DNA from: UBA10649 sp965227045
GTDB taxonomy: Bacteria; Actinomycetota; Actinomycetes; S36-B12
Assembly (NCBI GenBank): GCA_965227045.1
Contig: OZ245718.1
Coordinates: forward strand, 62,001-126,000
Direction: 5' to 3'
Length of the DNA stretch: 64,000 nt
Every line of letters begins with the position of its first letter. Within the stretch, counting starts at the first letter, position 1. Of the stretch, positions 6,762 to 14,374 are shown one piece after another. The notes beneath the pieces were generated by a model. The model was not told the origin of the DNA. It saw only the letters and a program-made list of their open reading frames with translations, and ran no database searches. The translations under genes and the position numbers were made by a program.

Positions 6762-9304
6762 CGCGAGGAGGCATCGAACCTGCGACGCTGCCCCCGGCGG
6801 GCCTGCCCGGCCTGCGGGCGGAGTGGTCGCGAATCGTGCCGGCACGTGACGGCGACGGGGTGCTGCGCACCTGGCACATCCTCGACTCCCACGCGGACAG
6901 CCGTCCGGCGGCATTGACCCTGCTGTGCGTGCACGGCAATCCGACCTGGTCCTACCTGTGGCGACGACTGCTGGCCGATTCTCCTGACGACATTCGCGTC
7001 ATCGCGGTCGACCAGCTCGACATGGGCTACTCCGAACGCACCGGCACCGTCCGCCGGCTGGCGCAGCGCGTCGACGACCTCACGGCGCTCACCGACGAGC
7101 TCGGCATCGACGGACCGGTCATTACTGTCGCCCACGACTGGGGCGGCCCGATCTCGCTTGGGTGGGCGCTGCGCCATCGCGCGCAACTGCGCGGAGTCGT
7201 CCTGGCGAACACGGCCGTCCACCAGCCCGCAGGATCGCCCTCGCCGGGCATCATCCGGCTCGCACGCTCGTCGCCGCTGCTCCGGCTGAACACGATCGAC
7301 ACCCCGATCTTCGTCCGCGGCACCAGCGCGCTCAGCGGCCGTGCGATGCCGCGGAACGTGGCGGACGCATTCGCCGCTCCGTACCGCGGCCGTGACCGTC
7401 GGGAGGCGATCGGCGCCTTCGTCGCAGACATCCCGTTCGAGTCCGCGCACCCCAGTGCAGCGGCCCTCGACGCGATCGCCGAGGGGATCCGCGACCTGAC
7501 GGACGTGCCGGTGCTGCTGCTGTGGGGGCCCGGCGACCCGGTCTTCTCCGACCGCTACCTCGTCGACCTCATCGATCGGCTCCAGCATGCCGATGTGCAC
7601 CGCTACGAGGGCGCCCGCCACCTGGTGACCGAGGACGCCCCGAGGGCGGTCGATGACCTGCTCGACTGGGTGAGCGACATCCGCAGCGGCCCGGCCCGGC
7701 CCGCTGCCCCTCCGGCACCGGAGCTGCCGGCCCGCGCACCGCTCTGGGCCGCGCTCGACCGGCGCGCAGCGACGACCCCCGACGCGACCGCGCTCGCGGT
7801 TCCGGACGAATCGGGCGGCTGGCGGCTCATCTCGTGGTCGCTGATGGCCCGCAACGTCGACCTGCTCGGCCGGGGACTGAGCGCGAGGGGCGTTCGTCCC
7901 GGTGACCGGGTGGCCGTCCTCATCCCGCCGGGCGGAGACCTCATCGCGTGCGTCTACGCATGCTGGCGGATCGGGGCGACCGTCGTCGTCACCGACGCTG
8001 GGCTGGGCGTGCGCGGCATCCATCGCGCGCTTCGCGGCGCCGCGCCGCGGCACATCATCGGCATCCCCAAAGCCATGGCGCTGGTGCGCACCCTGCGCCT
8101 TCCAGGCCAGCGCATCGGTGTCGCGCAGCTTCCCCAGATCGCACGGCACGGGTTGGATGCACCGCTGCCGGACCCGCCGCACGACGATGACGTCGCCGTG
8201 ATCGTGTTCACGTCGGGCTCCACCGGGCCGGCCAAGGGAGTCGTCTACCTGCACCGTCAGGTGCAGGTGACACGTGACCTCCTCATCGAGCACTACGGCA
8301 TCACCGATGCCGACGCCCTCGTTGCGGCGTTCGCGCCGTGGGCGGTCCTCGGCCCGGCGATCGGCATCTCGTCGTCGCTCCCGGACATGGACGTCACGTC
8401 GCCGCGAACCCTCGAGGCGAGTGCACTCGCCGATGCCGTTCGCGTCGTCGACGGGACGCTGCTGTGGGCATCGCCGGCGGCCTTCACCAACGTGCTCGCG
8501 ACGTCGGCCGGCCTCGATGACCGGCAGCGCAGATCCTTCGATTCGCTGCGGCTGGTCCTGGGCGCCGGTGCCCCGGTCTCGTCCGCACTCCTCCACGGCA
8601 TGGGCGACCTCTGCCCGAACGCCGAGGTCCGCACGCCGTACGGCATGACCGAGGCGCTGCCGGTCTGCGACGTAACCGTCGGTGAGATCGACGCGGCCGG
8701 CCCGGGCGACGGGGTGCTCGTGGGCAGGCCGCTGCCCGGCGTTCTGGTGCGCATCAGCGCGGTCGACGCTGACGGCGTGGCGAGCGGACCGCTAAGCGAG
8801 GAGCGGGAAGTCCTCGGCGAGATTGTCGTCAGTGGTCCGCACCTGAAGGAGCGTTACGACCGGCTGTGGGCAACCCAGCGGGCGAGCGCTCGCGACGCGG
8901 GCTGGCACCGCACTGGCGACGTGGGGCATCTCGACGAGAGCGGACGCCTATGGATCGGCGGCCGCCTCGGCCACGTCATCACAACCCCCGACGGGCCGCT
9001 GGCTCCCGTCGGGGTGGAACAGCGCGTCGAGCGCCTTGGTCGCGTGCGCCATGCCGCGTGTGTCGGAGTCGGCCCGGTCGGCACCCAGGTGCCCGTCGTC
9101 ATCGTCGTCACGGACGAGCCGCGCGACGGACTGGCTGACCTCGAGCTCACCGCTCTCGTTCGGGCGCAGGCGGGAGTCGCGGTGGCCGCCGTGATCGAGC
9201 GCCGCGAGTTGCCCGTCGACATCCGGCACAACTCGAAGGTCGACCGCGCGGCGCTGGCCCAACTGGCCAGTCGCCTGCTTGCCGGCCACGGGTCAACCTC
9301 GTGA
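6755..9304 (+). CDS. oleBC: OleBC fusion: beta-lactone decarboxylase and beta-lactone synthetase
   Basis: 849 aa, two enzymes in one chain. Residues about 1-300 are OleB, a haloalkane-dehalogenase-like hydrolase (HGNPTWSYLW; nucleophile Asp in AHDWGG; RHLVTED near the His) that decarboxylates the beta-lactone to a cis-olefin. A Pro/Ala linker (about 305-325) leads to OleC, an AMP-forming ligase-fold beta-lactone synthetase with its P-loop FTSGSTGPAKG at about residue 484, then PYGMTEA and HRTGDVGH. OleBC fusions are known in other actinobacteria such as Micrococcus. The GTG at 6755 overlaps the oleA stop by seven bases; a gaggagg at about 6764-6770 has no clear start behind it, so the exact start is uncertain. 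Confidence 0.9.
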   Translation: MVARGGIEPATLPPAGLPGLRAEWSRIVPARDGDGVLRTWHILDSHADSRPAALTLLCVHGNPTWSYLWRRLLADSPDDIRVIAVDQLDMGYSERTGTVRRLAQRVDDLTALTDELGIDGPVITVAHDWGGPISLGWALRHRAQLRGVVLANTAVHQPAGSPSPGIIRLARSSPLLRLNTIDTPIFVRGTSALSGRAMPRNVADAFAAPYRGRDRREAIGAFVADIPFESAHPSAAALDAIAEGIRDLTDVPVLLLWGPGDPVFSDRYLVDLIDRLQHADVHRYEGARHLVTEDAPRAVDDLLDWVSDIRSGPARPAAPPAPELPARAPLWAALDRRAATTPDATALAVPDESGGWRLISWSLMARNVDLLGRGLSARGVRPGDRVAVLIPPGGDLIACVYACWRIGATVVVTDAGLGVRGIHRALRGAAPRHIIGIPKAMALVRTLRLPGQRIGVAQLPQIARHGLDAPLPDPPHDDDVAVIVFTSGSTGPAKGVVYLHRQVQVTRDLLIEHYGITDADALVAAFAPWAVLGPAIGISSSLPDMDVTSPRTLEASALADAVRVVDGTLLWASPAAFTNVLATSAGLDDRQRRSFDSLRLVLGAGAPVSSALLHGMGDLCPNAEVRTPYGMTEALPVCDVTVGEIDAAGPGDGVLVGRPLPGVLVRISAVDADGVASGPLSEEREVLGEIVVSGPHLKERYDRLWATQRASARDAGWHRTGDVGHLDESGRLWIGGRLGHVITTPDGPLAPVGVEQRVERLGRVRHAACVGVGPVGTQVPVVIVVTDEPRDGLADLELTALVRAQAGVAVAAVIERRELPVDIRHNSKVDRAALAQLASRLLAGHGSTS

Positions 9305-10278
9305 GGGTCCTGGTCACCGGCGGGCGCGGTCTGCTTGGCTCCGCCGTGGTGCGGGAACTGGTCGTCCGTGAACACCGCGTCACGGTGCTGCAGCGCAGTC
9401 CTGCCGGCCACGGCGGTGATGTCACCGAGGTTCTCGGCGACATCACCGAAGCGCGGGACGTGGCCCGTGCGATCGACGGCGCCCAGGCGGTGGTCCACCT
9501 TGCCGCACGCGTGTCGATGGTCGGCGCGTGGCGCGACTTCGAGCGCGTCAACGTCGACGGCACCCGACTCGTGCTGGATCACGCGATCGCTGCTGGCGTC
9601 ACCCGCTTCGTGCAGATCTCCTCGCCGTCGGTCGCGCATGCGGGAGATCCGCTGGTAGGCGTCCGCGCGATGCCGGCAGACCCGGAGCACGCACGCGGAA
9701 ACTACGCACGCAGCAAGGCGATGGCCGAACTGCTCGCCCTGGCGGCCGATCGCGACGGATTTGCCGTCACGGCACTGCGGCCGCACCTCGTGTGGGGGCC
9801 GGGGGATACCCAGCTCGTCGGCCGAATTGCCGAACGCGCCCGCGGCGGGCGGCTCGTCCTCGTGGACGACGGAGCCGCGCTGATCGACACGACGTTCGTG
9901 ACGAATGCCGCGGACGCCATCGCGCAGGCAGTCGACCGGTGCCATCAGCCCGACGTCCACGGCCGGGCCTTCGTGGTGAGCAATGGCGAGCCGCGCACCG
10001 TGGCGGAGATCCTGGGTTCCATCGCGGTGGCCGCCGGGGCGAGGCCGCCGCATAGGCACGTCCCCTTCGCAGTCGCGCGCGCGGCCGGGGCGGCAATCGA
10101 GCGTGCGTGGCAGCGCGCGGGACGGCTGGGGGAGCCGCCGCTCACGGCATTCGTCGCCGAGCAACTGGGCACGGCGCACTGGTTCGACCAGCGTCAGACC
10201 AGATCCGCCCTCGGCTGGGAGCCCCGGATCGGCCTCGACGAGGGATTCACGCTGCTCGCGGAGTCGTACTCGGCCTAG
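9301..10278 (+). CDS. oleD: OleD, NADPH-dependent 2-alkyl-3-ketoacid reductase
   Basis: 325 aa extended short-chain dehydrogenase. OleD reduces the OleA product to the 2-alkyl-3-hydroxyacid that OleC then closes to a beta-lactone. The nucleotide fold starts at TGGRGLLG (about 6-13); the catalytic Tyr/Lys are in YARSK, with a preceding SSPS. The GTG start overlaps the oleBC stop as GTGA (9301-9304), so oleA, oleBC and oleD form one tightly coupled operon holding the complete pathway. A hairpin at 10390-10420 is the likely terminator. Confidence 0.9.
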   Translation: MRVLVTGGRGLLGSAVVRELVVREHRVTVLQRSPAGHGGDVTEVLGDITEARDVARAIDGAQAVVHLAARVSMVGAWRDFERVNVDGTRLVLDHAIAAGVTRFVQISSPSVAHAGDPLVGVRAMPADPEHARGNYARSKAMAELLALAADRDGFAVTALRPHLVWGPGDTQLVGRIAERARGGRLVLVDDGAALIDTTFVTNAADAIAQAVDRCHQPDVHGRAFVVSNGEPRTVAEILGSIAVAAGARPPHRHVPFAVARAAGAAIERAWQRAGRLGEPPLTAFVAEQLGTAHWFDQRQTRSALGWEPRIGLDEGFTLLAESYSA

Positions 10279-10389
10279 AAGTTCATCAGAGCGAGGGCCA
10301 AATGGCGCGCGCCGTTACCGGGATCTGCACGGTACGTGCCGGAAGATTGAGCCCGTGCCTGTGGCACGTCCCTCTGGGGAACAGCGCAC

Positions 10390-10420
10390 AAGGCCCCTCG
10401 AAGTATGAGTTCGAGGGGCC
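10390..10420. terminator. hairpin, copy 1 of a duplicated 31-nt element
   Basis: Stem GGCCCCTCGAA / TTCGAGGGGCC with a 7-base loop, 11 bp perfect. It lies between convergent oleD and the 10456-10743 gene and could end both. The same 31 bases recur at 11186-11216. Confidence 0.65.
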
Positions 10421-10455
10421 GCTGCTGTGCTCGGGCCGCACGGCCCGTCGATCTG

Positions 10456-10743
10456 TCAGTACTTGCGAGGCGGACGGCCGTACTTGCGACGCAGCCGCTC
10501 AATCGGATCGGACTCCCTGGGCTGCTGGCCCGCTCCGAACACGCTCAGCAGGGCGAACTTCACGCCGTACGCGATGGTGTCGAGGAATCCGCGGAAACCC
10601 GTACGCCTGGGCTCAGGCGCGAGCGGCTCCGCTGGCGGGGTCGGAGCGATCTCCTCCGGCTGTGGAGCGCGCAGGTGCTCGGGGGTTCCCAGTTGGTCCA
10701 GTCCGGGCTGCTCCTGGGCTGGTCGTGCGTCGGGGCTGCTCAT
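10456..10743 (-). CDS. small Pro-rich hypothetical protein
   Basis: 95 aa. The first half is disordered and Pro/Glu/Gln-rich. The second half has an amphipathic or weakly hydrophobic stretch (GFLDTIAYGVKFALLSVFG) followed by a strongly basic tail (RLRRKYGRPPRKY). That design suggests membrane- or nucleic-acid association, but no family is recognised. The ATG is preceded by gaggtga. It lies downstream of the small HTH-like gene on the same strand and ends just before hairpin copy 1. Confidence 0.6.
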   Translation of the reverse strand: MSSPDARPAQEQPGLDQLGTPEHLRAPQPEEIAPTPPAEPLAPEPRRTGFRGFLDTIAYGVKFALLSVFGAGQQPRESDPIERLRRKYGRPPRKY

Positions 10744-10798
10744 GGGTCACCTCGTGTCAGTGGCTGGTACCACCTTGCGTACCCGTCTGCGGCTCGCC

Positions 10799-11131
10799 TC
10801 AAGCGTCGTGCATTGGCGGGAGCAGCTTCCCCTCGTCGATGAGCTCGCCGACGCGCGTCGGCGAGACGTCCAGAAGCCGGGCGAGATCCGACAGTCGGCC
10901 CACTGCCGCGCGCACGGAAATGGGCTCGCGCGAGGTGGCCTGACACAGTTCGGTGAGCGTGCTGGCGACCGCCTCGCCCAGGGTGTCGGCGGGCATGAGC
11001 ACCGAGACCGAGGAGTTCGCGTTGGTGTGCTCCACCGAGGGACGTCGCGGTGCGAGGGCGTCGACGATGAATGCGATCTCCTCGTGCGCAAGCGCCGGCG
11101 CAGCGAGCTCAATGGTGACCTCGTACGGCAT
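10799..11131 (-). CDS. small protein with possible HTH segment
   Basis: 110 aa. Residues about 80-103 (LSDLARLLDVSPTRVGELID) read as a helix-turn-helix of the MerR/excisionase type, followed by EGKLLPP, which is typical just after such a motif. The N-terminal part (about 1-75) is an alpha/beta segment I cannot place. No ribosome site is visible, but TAGCGT lies six bases before the ATG, so the message is probably leaderless. Together with the next gene it is bracketed by the two identical hairpins. Confidence 0.6.
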   Translation of the reverse strand: MPYEVTIELAAPALAHEEIAFIVDALAPRRPSVEHTNANSSVSVLMPADTLGEAVASTLTELCQATSREPISVRAAVGRLSDLARLLDVSPTRVGELIDEGKLLPPMHDA

Positions 11132-11137
11132 TCGCGC

Positions 11138-11143
11138 ACGCTA
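11138..11143 (-). promoter_or_regulatory. -10 box (TAGCGT), leaderless HTH-like gene
   Basis: TAGCGT on the minus strand, six bases (gcgcga) before the ATG at 11131. It lies downstream of the ncRNA terminator, so this gene has its own promoter. Confidence 0.45.
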
Positions 11144-11183
11144 CACGCAGTCGCCCCCTCGGCGCGTACATCGCGGGGCAGCA

Positions 11184-11220
11184 GAAAGGCCCCTCGAAGT
11201 ATGAGTTCGAGGGGCCTTTC
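11184..11220. terminator. bidirectional intrinsic terminator, copy 2 of the 31-nt element
   Basis: 15-bp perfect stem GAAAGGCCCCTCGAA / TTCGAGGGGCCTTTC with a 7-base loop, giving a T-run on either strand. On the minus strand it ends the putative RNA. Bases 11186-11216 are identical to 10390-10420. Confidence 0.75.
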
Positions 11221-11445
11221 TCCGAAAGCGCCCGCCCACCGCCCGATTTCTCGGGGCCCCGCAACTATGCAGATTGCGGTGCTCATACCGCGTTGCCGCG
11301 GCATCGGCGATGTCGTTCTCGCCTCCTCGATGCTCTCTCGCCGACCGATCCCGCCAGCACTCGGGATCCTTCGGTGACTTCCCCGAGGGGTTGCCTCCGT
11401 CGTATGGCCTTCGGTCCTTCATCGACCCGCACCTTGCGGCGCGGT
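11184..11445 (-). ncRNA. putative structured small RNA of about 260 nt, family unknown
   Basis: Minus-strand segment with at least six hairpins in series: 11427-11444 (loop GCAA), 11347-11368 (7-bp stem), 11301-11333 (6-bp outer stem with an inner stem), 11288-11301 (5 bp, loop GCAA), 11259-11279 (6 bp) and 11242-11255 (5 bp, loop GAAA), then the terminator hairpin 11184-11220. The three GNRA tetraloops appear only when read on the minus strand. Upstream stand TTGCTG (11476-11481) and TAGAAC (11452-11457), 18 bases apart, which places the 5' end at about 11445, directly before the first stem. I found no RNase P, tmRNA, SRP or 6S signature and no convincing reading frame. This is the only region over 300 bases without a protein gene (11132-11614). 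Confidence 0.6.
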
Positions 11446-11451
11446 AGGTAA

Positions 11452-11481
11452 GTTCTACTGGTCGGCTGCCGCGCTCAGCAA
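11452..11481 (-). promoter_or_regulatory. promoter of the putative small RNA
   Basis: Minus-strand TTGCTG (11481-11476), an 18-base spacer and TAGAAC (11457-11452). The expected +1 at 11445 is adjacent to the first hairpin. Confidence 0.45.
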
Positions 11482-11614
11482 GGGCTTTTCGCAAAGATTT
11501 CGAGGAAATTCTGACCCTTCGTTCACACTGTCACCAGCGGACTTCACACGTCACTCCTGAGCACCAGAATGCACGCGCGACGCGCGTCGAACTCGGGTTT
11601 GGTTGGATGGCGCA

Positions 11615-12844
11615 ATGCCCTCGCGTGACTTCTCCTTCGATGTCACGGATCGATTGGGCGACGACCCGAGCGGCCGACCATCGATGGGACGCGCCGGCAT
11701 CATCACCACACCGCATGGACCACTGCGCACGCCCGCGTTCACTCCGGTGGGTACCAAGGCAACGGTGAAGTCGGTGGTGCCCGAGGCGATGCGCGAGGTC
11801 GGCGCGCAGGTCATCCTCGCGAACGCCTACCACCTGTACCTCCAGCCAGGGGCCGATGTCGTCGACGAGGCAGGTGGGCTGGCCGCCTTCATGAACTGGG
11901 ACGGTCCGACCATCACGGACAGCGGTGGCTTCCAGGTCCTGTCGCTGGGGGTGGGGTTCAAGAAGATCCTCGCGATGGATGCACGCACGGTGCGCTCGGA
12001 CGACGTGATCGCGGAGGGCAAGGACCGCCTGGCCCACGTCGACGACGACGGGGTGACCTTCAAGTCCCACCTCGACGGCTCCCTGCACCGGTTCACCCCC
12101 GAGGTGTCGATGTCCGTGCAGCATCAGATTGGCGCCGACATCATCTTCGCGTTCGACGAGTGCACCACCCTGCTCAACACCCGCGAGTACCAGGAGCGTT
12201 CCGTCGCACGGACCCAGGCGTGGGCCGAGCGGTGCGTCGCGGAGCACGAGAAGCTCACTCGCGAGCGTGCGCACCGTCCTTACCAAGCGCTCTTCGCCGT
12301 CGTGCAGGGCGCTCAGTACGAGGACCTGCGTCGGCAGTCCGCTCGTGGCCTGGCGGCACTCGACGTCGATGGCTTCGGCATCGGCGGGGCGCTGGAGAAG
12401 GAGCGCCTCGGCGAGATCGTGCGCTGGGTCGTGGAGGAACTGCCCGAGAACCGCCCGCGCCACCTGCTTGGCATCGGTCAGGCCGACGACGTGTTTACGG
12501 CGGTCGAGAACGGTGCGGACACGTTCGACTGCGTGGCGCCCTCGCGGAACGCGCGCAACGGGTCCGTCTATCACCGCGACCGACGATTCCACATCACGAA
12601 CGGCGTCTACCGCCGCGACTTCAATCCGATCGACGACGCATGCGACTGCTACACCTGCCAGAACTACACCCGCGCGTACGTCCACCACCTGTTCCGCGCC
12701 AAGGAGATGCTCGCGTCGACGCTCGCGACGATCCACAACGAGCGCTACATCATCCGGCTGATCGATCGCGTGCGTGCGAGCATCGGCGCCGGGGACTTCT
12801 GGGCGATGCGCGATGAGGTCCTCGGCGCGCTAGGTGCTGGCTAG
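11615..12844 (+). CDS. tgt: tRNA-guanine transglycosylase (queuosine)
   Basis: 409 aa. Exchanges guanine-34 for a queuosine-type base in GUN-anticodon tRNAs. Visible: Asp102 in TDSGGFQ, nucleophile region FDCVAPSR (Asp about 305), and zinc ligands Cys343, Cys345, Cys348 and His374 in CDCYTC...ATIHN. The substrate-pocket motif reads IGGALEKE where the classical preQ1-using bacterial enzyme has GGLAVGE; this variant is, to my knowledge, common in actinobacteria and may accept a salvaged base. No preQ1 synthesis gene is in the window, whereas a queuosine-precursor transporter gene is adjacent. The ATG at 11615 is chosen; a TTG at 11603 is possible. Confidence 0.93.
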   Translation: MPSRDFSFDVTDRLGDDPSGRPSMGRAGIITTPHGPLRTPAFTPVGTKATVKSVVPEAMREVGAQVILANAYHLYLQPGADVVDEAGGLAAFMNWDGPTITDSGGFQVLSLGVGFKKILAMDARTVRSDDVIAEGKDRLAHVDDDGVTFKSHLDGSLHRFTPEVSMSVQHQIGADIIFAFDECTTLLNTREYQERSVARTQAWAERCVAEHEKLTRERAHRPYQALFAVVQGAQYEDLRRQSARGLAALDVDGFGIGGALEKERLGEIVRWVVEELPENRPRHLLGIGQADDVFTAVENGADTFDCVAPSRNARNGSVYHRDRRFHITNGVYRRDFNPIDDACDCYTCQNYTRAYVHHLFRAKEMLASTLATIHNERYIIRLIDRVRASIGAGDFWAMRDEVLGALGAG

Positions 12845-13552
12845 CTCACTGTAGGTCGGCTCTCGCTTCTTGACCGCTGCGATCACCCGGTAGGTGATCG
12901 GCAGCAGGATGACCTCGAGGAGCACCTTGTAGACGTAGCCGTAGAAGACGTACTTGGCGAACTCGCTGCCGGTGATGACGCCGTAGAAGGCGATCGTGCA
13001 GAACACCACCGTGTCCGCCAGTTCGCCTACAACCGTGGAGCCGATGAGGCGCAGCCACAGCGCCTTCTCCTTCGTCCGTTCCTTGATCTTCACGAGAACG
13101 TACGCGTTCAGCAGCTGACCGACGAGATAGCCGCAGATGCTCGCGAGAACGATGCGCGGGACGAAGCCGAGTACGGCCTCGAAGGCCTCCTGGTTTCCCC
13201 ATCCCTCAGCTTCCGGGGAGATCTGGACGAGCCAGAACGTGATCGCGGCGAGGATCGCCATCGCGAAGCCGATGAAGATCGCCTTGCGCGCGGCGCGCAG
13301 GCCGTAGACCTCGCTGAGCACGTCGCCCACGATGTAGGTGAGCGGGAAGAGGAAGGCGCCGCCGTCGGTGATGATCGGGCTGATGTCGAGGGGACCGAGG
13401 CTGATGTCGGGACCGAACTGGATCAACTTCACCGCGCCGATATTGGAGATGAGCAGGAGGCCGACGAACACGGCAACGATGACCGGATAGAGCCCCGTTC
13501 CGGTAGACGCGAAGTGCACGCGGTCGGTGGTCTTGGTGCTCGGGCTGCTCAT
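12830..13552 (-). CDS. yhhQ: YhhQ/VUT-family queuosine precursor transporter
   Basis: 240 aa polytopic inner-membrane protein of the YhhQ (COG1738) family, which imports queuosine precursors. About six hydrophobic segments; landmarks ISPIITDGGAFLFPLTYIVGDVLSEVYG near residues 60-90 and GSTVVGELADTVVFCTIAF later are typical of the family. It converges on tgt with a 15-bp overlap of coding ends, which keeps uptake and insertion genes linked. Start ATG at 13552; an in-frame TTG nine bases upstream is less likely. Confidence 0.88.
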   Translation of the reverse strand: MSSPSTKTTDRVHFASTGTGLYPVIVAVFVGLLLISNIGAVKLIQFGPDISLGPLDISPIITDGGAFLFPLTYIVGDVLSEVYGLRAARKAIFIGFAMAILAAITFWLVQISPEAEGWGNQEAFEAVLGFVPRIVLASICGYLVGQLLNAYVLVKIKERTKEKALWLRLIGSTVVGELADTVVFCTIAFYGVITGSEFAKYVFYGYVYKVLLEVILLPITYRVIAAVKKREPTYSELAST

Positions 13553-13558
13553 GGTGCG

Positions 13559-13617
13559 CAATTGAACCGCCTGACTGACACACCTCGGTGGCAGGGTCGG
13601 GTCGCGGCGGTTGGACT
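13559..13617. repeat. degenerate partial copy of palindromic element
   Basis: AATTGAACCGCCT at 13559-13571 is identical to part of the long inverted repeat at 14129-14222. A weaker opposite arm (cggcggttggactt) follows about 30 bases later. The two elements flank the 13651-14127 gene. Confidence 0.4.
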
Positions 13618-13650
13618 TACCGCGTCAGACACGAACTCAGGAGAACCGCG

Positions 13651-14127
13651 ATGGCATCGACCGACTTTGACTTCGTCATCGGCACGTGGGCGGTCGCCAA
13701 CCGCAAGCGGGCCGACATGCTCGATCCGGAGTGCACCGAGTGGCTCGAGTTCGCCTCGACCGGCGAGCACCGACTGCTGCCCGGTGGTGCCGGGAACATC
13801 GAGACGTACGAGTCGCACGAGATGCCAGGACTGGGCGAGTTCCACGGGCTGGCCCTGCGGCTGTACGACCCGGCAACGGACCTGTGGCGCATCTGGTGGT
13901 CCTCGTCCGCGGCGCCCGGCCGGCTCGATCCGCCGATGGAGGGGAGATTCGACGGAGCGCGAGGCGACTTCCGCACCGATGACGTGGTCAACGGCACGCC
14001 GGTGCGGGTTCGGTTCCTGTGGGACGACCTCGGCCCGACGCAGGCGCGCTGGCAGCAGGCCTTCTCCCACGACGGTGGCCAGACCTGGGACACCAACTGG
14101 ATCATGGACATGACCCGCCTCGCCTAG
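13651..14127 (+). CDS. DUF1579-like small beta-rich protein
   Basis: 158 aa. DFDFVIGTWAVANRKRADML and later HDGGQTWDTNWIMDMTR resemble the DUF1579 / lipocalin-like group: a single beta-barrel domain with a starting F-x-x-G-x-W motif and a closing W-x-x-N-W-x-M strand. No active site is known. The ATG at 13651 follows caggagaa, so I prefer it over an upstream frame extension. The gene lies between two copies of a palindromic element and has no obvious functional partner. Confidence 0.7.
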   Translation: MASTDFDFVIGTWAVANRKRADMLDPECTEWLEFASTGEHRLLPGGAGNIETYESHEMPGLGEFHGLALRLYDPATDLWRIWWSSSAAPGRLDPPMEGRFDGARGDFRTDDVVNGTPVRVRFLWDDLGPTQARWQQAFSHDGGQTWDTNWIMDMTRLA

Positions 14128-14128
14128 A

Positions 14129-14222
14129 CCCGAATTGAACCGCCTCCCGGGCCAAATCCGGGTTTGGTGGCCGTTCTGAGGCAGATTCTGCGGATTTGAC
14201 CCGGAAGGCGGTTCAATTCGGG
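14129..14222. repeat. long inverted repeat, 32-bp arms
   Basis: Arms 14129-14160 and 14191-14222 with a 30-base loop. Only two positions deviate from perfect pairing, and both become G-U pairs if the minus strand is transcribed. It lies immediately 3' of tRNA-Arg on the minus strand and 2 bp after the stop of the plus-strand gene, so it may act as a terminator or be a palindromic repeat element. Confidence 0.75.
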
Positions 14223-14229
14223 ACGGGCA

Positions 14230-14305
14230 TGGTGCCCCCGGGGAGATTCGAACTCCCGACCTTCGGTACCGGAAACCGGCGCTCTATCCCCTGAGCTACG
14301 GGGGC
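14230..14305 (-). tRNA. tRNA-Arg (anticodon CCG)
   Basis: 76 nt including an encoded CCA (14230-14232). Acceptor stem GCCCCCG/CGGGGGC, D arm GCTCAGGGGATAGAGC, anticodon loop TTCCGGT (anticodon CCG, reads CGG), T arm with GTTCGAATC. The first anticodon-stem pair (27-43) is a C-A mismatch; everything else pairs. CGG is a frequent Arg codon in this GC-rich sequence. Confidence 0.95.
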
Positions 14306-14374
14306 TCGGGACTGGACAGGCTACCAGCGCGCTGCGAGCCGCTGATCGCGTGCGCCGTCCGCAAGGATGACCCC

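Noticed and set aside
6671..8596. 641-codon open frame antisense to oleBC
   Set aside because: Arg/Asp/Gly-rich with no domain; it mirrors the high-GC codon bias of oleBC, whose sense product has clear catalytic motifs.
11184..11445. Structured region tested as RNase P RNA, tmRNA, SRP RNA or glycine riboswitch
   Set aside because: The conserved P4 segment, tag frame and SRP loop are absent. Two ACCGAAGG strings recall the glycine aptamer, but order and flanks do not fit and the region ends in a terminator.
11141..11494. 117-codon minus-strand frame across the putative RNA
   Set aside because: It runs straight through the strong terminator and has no ribosome site or protein-like composition.
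13559..14305. tRNA-Arg as an integration site of a genomic island
   Set aside because: There is no integrase and no repeat of the tRNA 3' end nearby; the palindrome does not duplicate tRNA sequence.
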